A DNA stretch of 64,000 bases from assembly GCA_037389465.1 (NCBI GenBank), contig JAZARR010000074.1, forward strand, positions 2,170,001 to 2,234,000, given 5' to 3'. Shown here one piece after another: positions 23,044 to 36,000 of this stretch. Each line of letters opens with the position of its first letter. Within the stretch, counting starts at the first letter, position 1. The notes under the pieces were generated by a model that saw only the letters and a list, made by a program, of their open reading frames with translations, did not search any database and was not told the DNA's origin. The DNA is from Baylisascaris procyonis (lineage: Eukaryota > Nematoda > Chromadorea > Rhabditida > Ascarididae). The translations under genes were made by a program, and so were the position numbers.

Positions 23044-25216
23044 ATGGTCACAACAACGCAAAGAAGTATGTCGATAAAACCAAAACGGTTATCACCACGA
23101 CATCGTAACCTGATCATTAAATCATGGAGCAAAACGAATAAATCAAAAGTAGCCAAGGACACCCTCATTGGTAAGTTTTTTTTTTTTGGGGGGGGGGGGA
23201 ACTAGAATACTTTTTGTGCAAAAGCATGACAAACTCATATAATAAAGATTTTTAAAAAAAAGATTACATCAATTTTTCACTTCATATATGCATAGAAGTA
23301 AATTTAGAGTGCATAATGTTTCCTCTAAATCAATGTGTGCACTGAACGCCTATCTCTCCAGGTATAAAGCTTCCATAGACCTTTAAACACACGATATTCC
23401 TTCATATCAATGAGTATAAAGAACTGTCCTTCATGTATTACTTCGACATGTTTTCTCTCTAAACAAACTCACAATCCTTCACCCACTTTTGGACAATGAA
23501 GAAATAAAAAGGGACAAGTGAATCCAACATGTTTCACTGCGTTAGTGTGTTGATAGATGCGTGAGAGGGAACACCATAGATGTTTTTTTTCAATGAGGTA
23601 ACGACGCTTTCGCGAATCCACAATGTCAACACCACAAATAAAATTCCTAACATCTCTTGTTAGTCATAGTAGAAAAATACATCATCTTATACATATTTAA
23701 TTAAATGGTTTTCTCACAGGCACTGAACAGTTTCAGTTGCGGTCATGTGTCTAGATCGTATATTGTAGATGTTCTCATTAATCAATAGTGGTTCTAACTT
23801 TACTGCAGCAATAAAATGCATCACTGCATTTACTGCAGAGCTATTCAAAATCAGCGACGAAATTCGTACAAAATTTGCATTCGGCGACGTTTCGGTGAAA
23901 AGGTTACGACTAGACGAACGTTTCATAACGCATTGTGAGCGTGTCATTAGTGCACTCGACCACGTAATCGCACATCTCGATGAAATCGGCGCTGTTATCG
24001 AAAGTGCCGAAACGCTTGGAAGGTAAATTACTCGTCTCATAAAGAAAAAAGGATATAGCTGCTTTCCCGCAAATACCAGGATTACATCAGACAAGAACTA
24101 GAGTTATGAATCAATTTTATCAAATCCGTTATATTACTATTGCTAACTCTCAACGACGTATTTCATAGGTTTTCTTTTGCAAAAGTTTTGTCACTCGATG
24201 AGCAATGAAGTAGCTCATGAGTCGTGAATAACGCCGCCAATATGCTATGCCAGTCTTTTAAGGTTTCCAGGCTCCCGGACCCACCCCCGACCTCACGACA
24301 ACCGACCGTCTCCAACAACACCCAACGCCCAGGAGATCTCGAGAATGCTCCATTCCTCGGAGAACTGCATCGAGGTCCTCTCTTCATAAGGCAATATGTC
24401 TATGCCTTGCTTCAAAGGACCACACCATCCGACGGCCTTTCTTACAAACGCCTTTCGAACAATGAGATATGGTGTTGTTGCAGAATGGAGAGAAGCCACG
24501 GTGTTACGAAAAAGCATACAATGCAAATGCAAGCATTGCAAATGATATCTTAAATAGGGACGCCATTCAACTTTTGATTGTTAATTAGTTGGCACCGCCA
24601 AAGCGATAGATGGAAGAAAGCATTCGTTACAGGAAACATGCCAATATGGTAAACGCACTCAAACATGAACACTGGCAAATGTTTATCGACACACTCATCG
24701 ATCGTATAATGGAAAACGAAGAAAGACAATTGATCGCAGGTTTGTCGCTGTAAACTTTCAATTTTGAAGTCAACACATTGAAGGAGCCACCGGTAGGTGA
24801 AGATCGAATGCTGATTTAAATGATTTCTGCTATCAAGCGAACACCGTATTTCCACTTCTCCAATAATAGTTTGTTAGCATAGGCGATGAAGGTACACAAC
24901 ACCCATCTCGATCTTCCGTCCACCTATGGACAATCCTTTCATCGCTAAGCTACTCTTATTTTTTTAAACTCCAGCTCTTACCAGTTTTATGCTCGTGAAA
25001 TTAGAACTGCTATTGTTTTAGAATTTATCATTTATAGGCGGTGAAGTGCATATGGCGTGGAAGATGCTTGGTCAACTGCTCGTCTTTCATATGCGACTTG
25101 GGTACGATCGTGAGACGCTGAAAACAGCGAGGAACAATCGCTCATTAGCCAGTAATGAGCAACGCATCGACAAAAACTATCTTTACATACCGGATCGTGA
25201 TGTTCAATACGCCTAA
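23044..25216 (+). CDS. Globin, complete four-exon gene (198 residues)
   Basis: The exons are 23044-23170, 23839-24022, 24633-24739 and 25038-25216. All junctions agree in phase (1/2, 2/1, 1/2) with donors GTAAGT, GTAAAT and GTTTGT and acceptors TACTGCAG, GTTACAG and TTATAG. The protein has the globin helix pattern: Trp28 in helix A (LIIKSWSKTN), then TLIELFKISDEIRTKF with Phe55 at CD1. His74 (ERFITHCERVISALDHVI) is at the distal E7 position and His106 (ETLGRKHANM) at the proximal F8 position. Helix G is HWQMFIDTLIDRIM and helix H is AWKMLGQLLVFHMRLGY. Both haem-contact histidines are kept, so it should bind haem and a gaseous ligand. The first 15 or so residues and the last 36 extend beyond the fold, as is common in nematode globins. 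The first intron lies where myoglobin has its helix-B intron. No hydrophobic signal peptide is seen, so the protein is probably intracellular. The chosen ATG is the first in frame after a stop; an upstream 5' exon cannot be excluded. Confidence 0.87.
23176..23199. repeat. T12/G12 homopolymer pair
   Basis: Twelve T followed by twelve G in the first globin intron, just after the donor. Confidence 0.9.
24224..24553. other. GC-richer block inside the second globin intron
   Basis: This part of the 24023-24632 intron is markedly richer in G and C than its surroundings and open in long frames on both strands (109 codons plus, 82 minus). The plus frame contains PDPPPTSRQPTVSNNTQR and later LSYKRLSNNEIWCCCRMER. 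It is not needed by the globin model and fits no family I know. It could be an inserted mobile-element fragment. Confidence 0.35.
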
Positions 25217-25303
25217 TTCCTCATCATCGAACTGATTATTCTTTAGCTGCATGAAGCTTTATGCTTCGAAAAATACGTAAGGTCTGGGAAACAACTCATA
25301 TCC

Positions 25304-25624
25304 TCAATTTTTTGGTGTCGGGAGCAGAATGTGTTTGACGATTAATGAGTAGGATGATCGAAAATATTGAGCACACCCATGGATCCCATCATTAAAAAGA
25401 AAACAAGCGTGAAATAATGAGAGGAGATGCAACGATGCGAATTTTTGCATTATGCTCACTACAGCAATTAGATTCATAAACGAACAACGAAATAATAAAA
25501 CCGCAGAATTATGCATTTCTATTTTTAACGATTCGACTGCATATGAATTTTCTGCATTATCCCTTCTTGCGGCCCAAAACGTACGAGGAATTATTTGGCA
25601 TATTTTCACAACTGTTTCCATATT
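25304..25624 (-). CDS. Candidate small gene, 106 codons, unrecognised
   Basis: A minus-strand frame from an ATG (about 25622) to a stop at 25304 encodes METVVKICQIIPRTFWAARR at its start. A hydrophobic middle follows (SFMNLIAVVSIM, then SLHLLSLFHACFLF) and the end is VKHILLPTPKN. It lies tail-to-tail with the globin gene. There is no splice-site or signal support beyond length and composition, and an overlapping plus-strand frame exists. Confidence 0.22.
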   Translation of the reverse strand, partial: NMETVVKICQIIPRTFWAARRDNAENSYAVESLKIEMHNSAVLLFRCSFMNLIAVVSIMQKFASLHLLSLFHACFLFNDGIHGCAQYFRSSYSLIVKHILLPTPKN

Positions 25625-25630
25625 GTTCAA

Positions 25631-28110
25631 CTTGAAAGCTGACAGAGGAAGTCATCTACTACGATGTCATCTCATCATCCAATAACATAATAGAAGGAAG
25701 CGTCGTCCCATAAGCAGTATCCTTGCCATTTGGAAATTGCATAGTTCAGTTCCACTTATACGATATGACGCATCTACGAAACATTTTCTTAATGCAAATT
25801 GCAAGCATATAAGCAGCGCATATTTCAACGTTTCGGAGAATTTCTGTGGAACAGGGAAATTGGTCCAAAAAATTTGCAATTTTTTCTTTGAAACTGCTTC
25901 ATCATTGAATGTTGTCCAGCAGTATTTCAAAAAAATCTTATAAAGGCCTGCGCCGTGAATTTACCCATCTAAACATCAAACGTATCTAATCACAGAAAGC
26001 TTCGATTAGTTGAATATTTTTTCTTTTCTTCCCATCAATTTAGCTTTTTCTTCATTCGTCATAAACGGGACAATTCAATTGCCTCTCAAAAACAACACCA
26101 GCATTTAGTCTAAGAATTTAGTGAGTAAATACCATTCATTCCACGTGCTATTGCAAGTCGCATGTATAAAAAAAAAGACAAATTTGAAGGTAAAACCTGC
26201 TTTCTTTTCGCATAAAAAATGCACAAAAACGACTGATCTTATTGGGATATCAATCAAAAGAGTGGTTGGAGAGCGTTTCTGCAAAAAAAAAAAAAAAAAA
26301 AAATCGCCGTTCAACAGCATGAGGCTGCTTCCTATAGCCAAGAAAATTGTTATACTATGATACTAGAAGGCGAATAATTCAAGAGATTGTTGATATATCG
26401 CCTTGTTCTGTTAAGATTATATTGCTAAACTCTTCCAAATAAAATTGTAATTTTTTGATGCACTCTATCGTATATTTGTGCACATTGATTTATGTGTAAA
26501 TAAAGATGATTTTTTGAGGACGCTTAACATTTTCATTCTAACAATCATCAAATCCACTATAGCCCAATTTCGGCGTTCACTACTTTTTCCACATTTCAAG
26601 ATCGCAATTGTTTAATTTCACTCATAAAATATCGTCGAAAATTTCAACAACTAAACTTTACTCATCTTATCTTCAGCAAACGAGTGCAGCATATTTCCAA
26701 ATAATTAAACTAAGCTAACAAACCTATATAGTTGCGTCTATCATATTGTGTGATATTGTCAACAAAATCAAACAATTACTATACAAAGCTATTACGTCAA
26801 AATACAACGATAACCGATGGCCTCAGTGATTGAGCAATAACACTAAACGAAATGTTTCATTGAAATAGCCGAAAATAATTGTTACCTTTTTCATATTTGC
26901 ATATCTTCTAGTCATGTAGAGATTTTTAATGTGATCATATGATCATATGACATCTTGACTTGAACATTTATACGATAATATTACGATACTTGCCTTACAT
27001 ATTAATTAAGATCATATCTCATAGGTGAGCAGCATAGTTAGAAATATCTTTCTTTGTACTAAATCAACAAAAATTTTCTCATTTATCAAATAAGACACAT
27101 TTATGTGGGGCATTAAAGAGACGCCTCTACAATAAAACACTCACCATATAACGCAAAATAACTTTCAAATGCAACGTTGAACCATCGCAGCTTCATGCGC
27201 ACTCAAATCTATCACTAACAATTTCAAATGCAAAACATATAAATTTAAAAAAAATAAAAAATCAAGGCCCCTTCCATTAAAGAAAAAAGAAGAGACGAAT
27301 AGATACGTAATACATTTAAATATGAATAAGAGGGGACAAAAAAGATTCTGTACTTTAAAGTGGCCTTCCATGAGATTCGAAAACCATCGCTCATTGAATA
27401 AGAACGTCGAAAGGTGTTTCACCCTTTCCCTTGTTCAGAAATCATAAAAGTTCAGGCATTCAAACCATATTATTCAAAATTTTCGTTTTCTACTCGTTTA
27501 AGCTCCTTTTATAAGCCATGCAAAGCCAAAAGTACTATCTATCCATGCAATAAGCATCGCAAAAATAACTTTGAATTCAAAAATCGAATATTCTGGTATA
27601 TAATAACCAGCGTCTTATATTAACGATATAAAGATCCATCACTCAATATTGGGCAGATAAAAATACCAATCAACACCACAACAATGCATTCACACACAAA
27701 GTGCAAACTTGCAGCTAGAAACAACTCATTTAAGTATACGCTACGACCTTGTCTACCTATAACCTCACATGGATTAGTCACGTCCACCTCAAGTTACACA
27801 CCCAAAGATACCATGAAATTTGAAATTCCAATTTGCCCAGCTGTCTAAAAGGTTTTTTTTTGGTAAAATTTTGGTAAATCTGCTGTAAGGGGCTAAAAAC
27901 GAGATTTTTAATGTTATGTAAGACCAACCGCCTTCGTAGGAAACATATTCGTGAACGTTTCGTCAGAACATTGAATAACGTGGCCAAGCTGTTGGTCCGG
28001 TAGGCTGAAATGCCAAAATGCAAATTACATTCAGCTCTTTGGCATATTTTTTCACTTGCTTATTGATGCTCCCTGCAAATTTGTGGAACTACGCGCTCCA
28101 CGTTCATTTC
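25631..28110. other. Stretch without a supported gene
   Basis: AT-rich. It contains a run of 21 A at 26283-26303 and a short tandem of GATCATAT around 26935. No convincing exon. Confidence 0.5.
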
Positions 28111-28149
28111 TTAATCTTTCATATAAATAACTATAAAAATGCGAAAAAC

Positions 28150-28430
28150 AAATAAGCAAAGATGAGGCAGCAAATCATGCGTCGTACTTGGAGAATTTCG
28201 ATTTGACGGATGATGTCCACGCATCCGAACACTTCGAACAGATACGCCTTTTTTCGGCGATAACGCTTCCCCTTGCCGATCCACATTTCTCCACACTACC
28301 ACAGCAACTCCAATACCGCACACGACTGCCCACATTCTGCAAGCGTTTTGTCACGACGTCTAACGCAAGGAAAATTCGGGTGCGAATACATTTCTTCCAC
28401 CCGCTGAGCAAGACACATCACAAATGAGCT
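28150..28430. other. Probable coding block, strand uncertain
   Basis: A GC-richer island is open on both strands. The plus frame (to a stop at 28427) contains SEHFEQIRLFSAITLPLADP and later RLPTFCKRFVTTSNARKI. The minus frame, after a TTGCTCAG acceptor, contains RVEEMYSHPNFPCVRRRDK. A third frame, also minus, is Cys-rich (RRICSKCSDAW). One of them is probably an exon or a gene relic. I cannot choose. Confidence 0.3.
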
Positions 28431-30080
28431 GAACAATTTTCATAGGCTGCCTGCCCACTGGCTTTATATGGCAATGGCCTTTGAGAAGAGTGATTTCTAC
28501 AAGCAAACAAGCGAAGGAATACGTCATACAGGAGGCATTGCATGCGCTCTTTTGTGTTGCGAGAAGTGATGTCATCTTGTCAAAAGGTATATAGATAGTT
28601 CTTGTACTGCAGTTAGGTTCACGCCAAGAACAGTAAAATACTGTGCCAAATCAGGAGGCACAAATACGGCACAAGTATATAAATTTGGCACTAGAAAACA
28701 TAGTGTAAAAACTGTATTGCATCACTTTTCCGCGAGATAGTAATTGCATAGAAAAATTTTGGCACGAGACATTAGTGTTTGAAAGACACTGAAAAAAATG
28801 AGTCAAAAAATACTCAGTAATAGCAAGGAAACAAGTGCCGACTTTAGTGGTAGCATCTACCCTGATTTACAAGTAAAACATTTCAATCTCATAAAACCAT
28901 GAGTTGCTCTCGTTTGGAAATACAAAGAGGTCAGAGTGTAGGAAAAAGTACCATTCCGATGCAAGAAGGCTCCATAGAGGGTCAAAAACCTTTTCTACTT
29001 AGTGGGGTTTCATGGAACAATCGACTTAATAGCGACGTTATTCCCAGTATTCGCATTTTCTTTCCCGTCATTCAATGGATTTACATTCCACGAAATTCCT
29101 CAATGAATAAAGAATAAGGAAGACTTCCGGTCGAAAGTGAGAATTAAGTGAAAATGGGTGCATATTAAATTTGCAGTACAAACCAACCGAACTAATTTTG
29201 ATGCTTGCCAAATCATCACTAAAAATATTTTCTTATTGACGCACAATTGATGAAAATATGCCATCAGATATGATTTTGAGCGTGATCAAAGAATTGCGAT
29301 CTCATGATGCTGAGCTTGAATGAATTTCATTGCTGCTAGTTCAACAATATTTCTAAATTTCCTTTCCCTCTAGAAAAATGCAAAGATATTATAACAATAA
29401 AAGCGCTCTAACTTGTAGAGATATTCAATTAAACGATGCAAATAATGCTGTCAAATACTGTATTACAAACAGTAAAATAAATTCAAGTAAATTTATCTTC
29501 TAAAGGAGAAAATTCGATTAAAAATAGATGCAATATGTTCCTATATTAGAAGCAAAGAAGTGCACAAAATTATTAGCTAGAAATTATGAAGATATACTAC
29601 AATAGGAAGTAAGCGACGACTATCAATGACTGAGGTGGAAGCGCATTTCTAAATTCAAGCGTTCATCATCAATGAAAATTTTTGAATTTCCAGGAAAATG
29701 ATTTAAACAATATAGCGAATGGCCATCTCTAGAAGCAATTAAAATGAGGCATGTTTGCATGAAATAAGCAATATGCTACAAGGCAAATAAACAGTCGAAA
29801 TTAACTTCTTTCGCTCAGAAAAAGTGTTACTATTATTGCTAAAGACGTAAAACAATGGTATTTGTCTTATAAACGCATGAATTTTAGAATTAATACATTT
29901 TAGCCTCTAATAAATCCCACCTCAAACTTCAAAAAGCCTATAAGCTTCGATGGCCTTTTATACGATAACGGTAGATGGATGCTCAACATGAGGTGTGATC
30001 AACGCTGCGATAAACACAAGCTTAGAAAACTTCTACACGTTACATGAGAGAAAAAGGCAAAAAACATAAGCCCCCAAATT
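28431..30080. other. Stretch without a supported gene
   Basis: AT-rich 3' flank of the RCC1-repeat gene. No canonical AATAAA is evident close to its stop. Confidence 0.5.
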
Positions 30081-33000
30081 TCAAAGCACTGTAACTTTAA
30101 AGAACTTCTCAAGTATCTCTATCAGATAAAAAATACAATCAATCAGAAATGTGCGACATGCCTGCAGATCATTCTGTGCAATTTGCATCGGATACAGAGG
30201 CGCTTCAGGTTGCCATTTCTCCAATAAGCGTAATTTTTGTATTCCACTCAAGCCGGCCAACATCTCTGGATTTCCTGATAGGATCATTGGTGCTTGCGCG
30301 CTCAGCTTACGATCACGCAGTAATAAATCACCGATCGGATAATTAGACAATAGAGTCGAAATCGCGGTCCATTGTACAGAAAAACTGGGATGCTTCAAAA
30401 CTAGCTCCCATATAATTGCCAGTAGAGAGGAAGATCCGACTGCATCAGCAGTGACGATATCAGTTCGAGACGACCGTGGAGAGGTTTCATCATTAATAAG
30501 TGCTGCAATCTCATGCTCAGCAATAGGCAATTGTACCAATAAATCGACAGCATTCTGTAATTCACCGGCAAGAAGATGCACAAAAACAGCCGCTGGACTG
30601 ATTACAGCATTTTGCAGTAAATGCGATGAAATATCGGCTATAGTAATCTGATCCAAACGTTGTAAGAAACGAATGAAATTAGCGTCGTTGATTTGATCAG
30701 AAGACATCTCTGAAAATATAACAAATTCAATTTTAAGACTAAAGAAAGCTTCAACAAACAAATATTCTATAAAGAATGAATATCTAAACCTGCTCCTCTA
30801 TGAAATAATCCGTTGATTTACAATATGAAATAATCCGTTAATTTGCAAAACATCACCTGCAAACATCCCTCTCCCCTAATCTCTCTTAACACAGCATTTC
30901 TCTTTCTCCCTTTCTTTTCTGTCCCACTTCAACTCATTCGTACTGCCACCACAATTCCTGCCATCCAGTCCTTCTATCGTCCTGCTTCGCTTTTAGCAAA
31001 TTAGGAGTGCCAGGTAAAGGCAAACACCAAATAACAACATGTGAACTCAGTGAATGATCGTTGATTTACCATATAAAGTTCCAGTAAACATGCAAAAGAA
31101 ATGAATTAAGAAGTAGTAAGAAAAATAGAAAGAAGCAAAAGATCATAACTAAGAAAGAAGAAAATAGCTGTTAAAGCCGAACTATTCTCAAAAAAAAAGT
31201 ACAAAACGAAATTTATCAATCCCCTTACTAGCCACGACGAATGTGGCAACGACGTTTATCTTTCCTAATAATTCCACGAGGCAAACCTTCACTAACTCGA
31301 CACAGCAATCTCTCCTCTGAAACTCTTCCCTCATATTACGGCAGCCCCGATCGTAAGAATTTATAGCAACATTCAGCGGTGTACTGAATCCATAATTTAA
31401 TAAAATCTAATGCTGTCGCTACCCGGAAATCATCTCGCTGGTCGGTGGGAACTCTCAAAGTTCAGAATCCATCAAAAAATTTAAAGAAAAAAGCGACTGC
31501 GTAAAATTTGAAGACGTAAATGGACTCTCAGTAGAAACAATGACAACGCTCACGGCGATATTTCGAAGCGGCTAGCGTCATTTGAGACAGAAAAACAATA
31601 TAAATCCGAATAAACCTGACATTGAATACATGGGTTCTACAACAGCCAGCTAAAGATGCAATCCCCACCTGATGGGATGAAAGCGGTTACTGACGATAAT
31701 CTGGTGGGCACGGCGATACACGGGGAATCAGCGGCGATTTGGATACTTCTCGGTCCTTTGGGGCCTTTAATAATCAGCTTTCGAGTTACTTGTGGAGATG
31801 GTGTCGACTGCACTCCCAAATGATTTTTGTCGTTTCTACCCCATACAAATAGACTTCCATCAGTGGTCACAGCTGCCGTAAAGTCAAACCCTGAAAATTG
31901 TAAAGAAAACGATCTTATATGTGGATAATCTAAAACAGTAGCATATTACAAGTAAGGTGTGTGCAATAAGAAGCAACCGAAATGAAATGTGCGTTGCTGA
32001 ATGCAAATACACAAGCTAATTGTCACAACTAACGGTGCGTACGTATAATTCACCAATCATAAACGACTGCAAAACAGAGTCGTTACAAATTCTAGGACAT
32101 TTATAATTGCATTAAAAAACATTTACATTACGAGGCATCAAATTACTAAATGAAAAAAAAAAAAATCAATCTTTCATTTGCTAATTCACTTTGACGATAT
32201 CATGATGATTAAAATTGAGGTCTCAGAAGATCGCATAGAAATGAGGCCATCTTTAGAAAACATCAACATCCACCTCTCAGGATATCAATAAAGAAGCAAT
32301 AACTTTGAATGCTCAAAGGATTCCAACATCAGAAGAAAGTGACAAAATCATTACCACAAGAAACATGACGCCATATGGCCGCCGATGGTTCGAATAGCTG
32401 ATGCGGTTCCTCTTGCTCCTTCTTATTGCCATGACCAAGTTGCATCTCCAATCCTTTACCCCAAGTGTACATGAGTCCAGTTTTTGTAACAATAGCCGAA
32501 TGGCTATAACCAGCATCTATTTGAATAATCTCATCGCTGATCTATAAAAGGACTCTACCATTATGCAAATTATGCCTGAATAATTATTCAGCTAAGTATA
32601 TCACCTTCTTTTATTCATAACAACAACACTTCATTTTTAGCCATTAAACTTCCTCTTCCGCAATCTTACATATCTTATCCAACAATGCGCAAAACCTTAC
32701 GACGCCTTTAACTTCCTCGACAGCTATCATTCTGAATGCGTGTGTACCGCGCAGGAAAGCTAACAGCTCTGATGAGCCACGCTATTCTACTTTATCATGG
32801 TGCGTTCAGTTCCCTGTTTTTTAAACGAACCCCAAATTATTTTGTTCAATTTCTATAAAAGCCTTCTGCCGCTCTAGGCAGAGAACGGTCAAGAGGAAGG
32901 AAAAGTCGAAAGGTGCGTTTCCGCTCGACGAGTAAAATGATATTAGAGATGACAGACTTAAATACGTCTCACACTTGAATCATCTCAGAAGTCTCGCTAA

Positions 33001-36000
33001 GCAACAACTCATATCCTAAAATAACGACCACATACGGATAAGACTTCTCACTCATCAGTACGGACCTTCCACGGATCAGGTGTACTAATAACCTAAAATC
33101 GAGGAAGGTTCTAGGTTCTTTTGCTTACACTCACAACCTTTAGGATTCAGTTCAAGCAGCGCACCATGTGTTCAACTTGTACGACGCTCAAATGTGCTTG
33201 ACTCATTTCCAGCTGCTCGGGAGATTTGTCGGCCGACGTCGTCGATGAGGATGGTGACGAAGACGGCTGCTGCTGTTGCTCTTTGTTGGCGGCTCTGACA
33301 CGTTTCGCAAGAAAGATCTTCATTTTGAGTGTCTGAGGACTCGTTCCCCATTGGAAGATTTTGTGCGATTCGGTTACCGCCAAGCAGTGGAAATACTTTG
33401 ACGAAATCAGCTTCACTCTCTCCGCTATATCCACCAATTCAGGACGATATCTCAAAAACGCGTCTCTTCATCAGGATTCTTCAAGCAGAAATACACAAAA
33501 AGATACATAATGTGAAGAAAATGAACGCACAAACAGGTGGAAAATGTAAAAGTGCAAAATGAATGCACTAGAGTTAGCGATAGCGTTGATTAATTCCATT
33601 GCAATACCCGACCACGTGAGCTGCCTAAATAAATGAAAATCCCATTGAACAGTATTGCTCCGCTTATATATAAATATGTCGTAATAAAAATAAACTCACC
33701 AGAGAATTCATATTCGTATGTATGCAAGAAAAAATGGGCGCCGAAAAAATGTTACAGCACATGTAAGAATACGAGTTACTTAGGAAGTCCGAATGTTGAA
33801 AGGTTTTCAACTAGGAGGAAGAAATTAGAGTACATGATAGAAGGGTATTAGAAGAGGTGGCACAAAATATGTCTTTGCATTTGCGATTATTCACCCAACC
33901 TCCCCTTCAAATGCCAACATATTTGTGCAATAATACATACACCTTCCAATCAATTTCGCCGTGATTGGAAATCGCAGTTTTTCATGCCGAATCGCCGGTT
34001 TAGATTAAATGCATAATCCAGGATTCAGTAGCTTTCTATTTGAAAGCGACAAGCAAACAAACGGACACAAAGATGTACTCAAGCACGGCAGCCTGCAAAT
34101 GAAATTTCCGCATACGTATGATATCCGAAACGATGCTTGCAATACTTTCCACAATAGATGAGTTAGATTGAATCGCAGCACAACTGATAACAGCCCAATA
34201 AAAGAACTGAACGGGCAGAAAGTTACCGAAACAACTCTGCAATGCTTTTCTTTAGATGTCCGTACCATTGATGCCCATAAAAATCCGCTGTTTTGAACAC
34301 CTAATTGATGGGGATGTATTCGGAAAAAGGCAAAAAATTCCGAGTGGGTCACCTTTTACTCGAGACCTAAGAAACTGCAGCAATAAGGTTCTAAAACTGC
34401 TGCTAGATCTAATTTCTAAACTGTTCAAGGACAGAATGCATCTGTAATCTGCTGTGTATCCTCATAACAATGATAAGTTTCACGTGTATAATGACCTGCT
34501 GCCTATTTCTCTCCTTTCAACCAATTCTCCATCTTCGAATTTACCGCGGTCCCTTTTCTCGTAGCGGAAATGATTTGCTGTTCACTCCTGATTCGCGTTA
34601 AAATTTGAGGAAGCATTTGGTGACAGCAAAACTCCGAATTCAGTTTTCTATTAGTTACTGTTGACTCGTGTTTGTAATGACAGAACCATCAGTACAAAGT
34701 GGGAGGGATAGCCCACTGCTACATCTTCAAAGCTTTACGCTTCAGCATACTCGATTCTCCCCTCCGGAGTTATAGCGTATTCCAGCAAAGCAACAACTTT
34801 GGCAAAGTAGTTTCTAATTCTACTTCTCTACGGAAACTCTGAAACGTCTATCCTAACGAAAATTAGAGTGCTGCTATATAGCACTTAAAGCGGCAGCTGA
34901 ATAATCACAAAGACCCTCTTGAACATTTAAATCTCAAAACTTGTACATTCCCAATTTCAACTCGATGAGCTGAAAACGAATATCATAAGAAAGTCGAAAA
35001 TTGTTTATAATTGCTGATTTCAGCCTGAAAAAAGTTGGAAACGGCTATACGCTCGCTCTCCTAAACTCAACTTCAGAACGCTTAAAACGGCTATCAATAT
35101 TTAGCTAAACTTTCATGGTTGTAAATCCCAAGTACAATGGACTTCTTCATTTCCTAAAAAACTTGAGGCGATAATGCACCAAAAGTATGCTAAACAAATA
35201 AAGTTGAACATATGAATTTTATAAATCACCACTGTAAATGTCTTACCTCTTTTTGACTTCCTCTCCACATCCCAGCTGCCCATAACCACCGTTACCACAC
35301 GTATATACTTTACCCGCTTCACTTAGAAATACCGTATGCGCATAACCACATGAAACGGCCACAATGGGATCCCTGAAAACAATAAAACTTCAAGTGCGAC
35401 CACAATCACGGAATAAGAAAAAGCAAGAAGAAATGAATCGCTTCTAAAAAATTCCAAAAATCAAGACAATAGTCAAAGACTTTGGGAAAGTCAATGTGAC
35501 CTCATTCTGCAACAAAGTTATACCTTCAAGCAGAACGAAAAACGATCTAAAGAAGTGCACATTTAAAGGCAGAGATGACTATTAATGAAACAACAGCAAA
35601 TAAGAGACACTAAAACATAAAATGCACCACAGCTTTTATATATTGTCAGCCAATAACGTAACTCTCGTACTACTATTTAAACTGCTAGTTTTTCCTTAAT
35701 ACTCTTACCATTTCTAAATATAAGTGTGTTATGAATTCTGTAAATGAAATAAGTCATCGCCTTCTCCACAAGTAAACATCTCAAATAGACGCCCACTTTT
35801 ATTATTTGAGAAACACAAGCCTTAGCGCTTATAAACAAAAGATGATACACGTGAACGTGCACAAATATCGATAAGACAAGCACTACATACATCCGCCTAA
35901 GAAATAAAAGCATACTGGAGAGTTTCGACAAGCCGCGGGATTGTAACATCTTCAAAATGACTGCGTGAATCATGACCAAGTTGTCCATGTAGTGCCCAAC

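Noticed and set aside
34005..34352. Minus-strand frames with FGNFLPVQFFYWAV-like sequence after a TTGCAG
   Set aside because: Exons 35372-35247 and 33450-33165 join in phase with RCC1 continuity across the junction, leaving no place for it.
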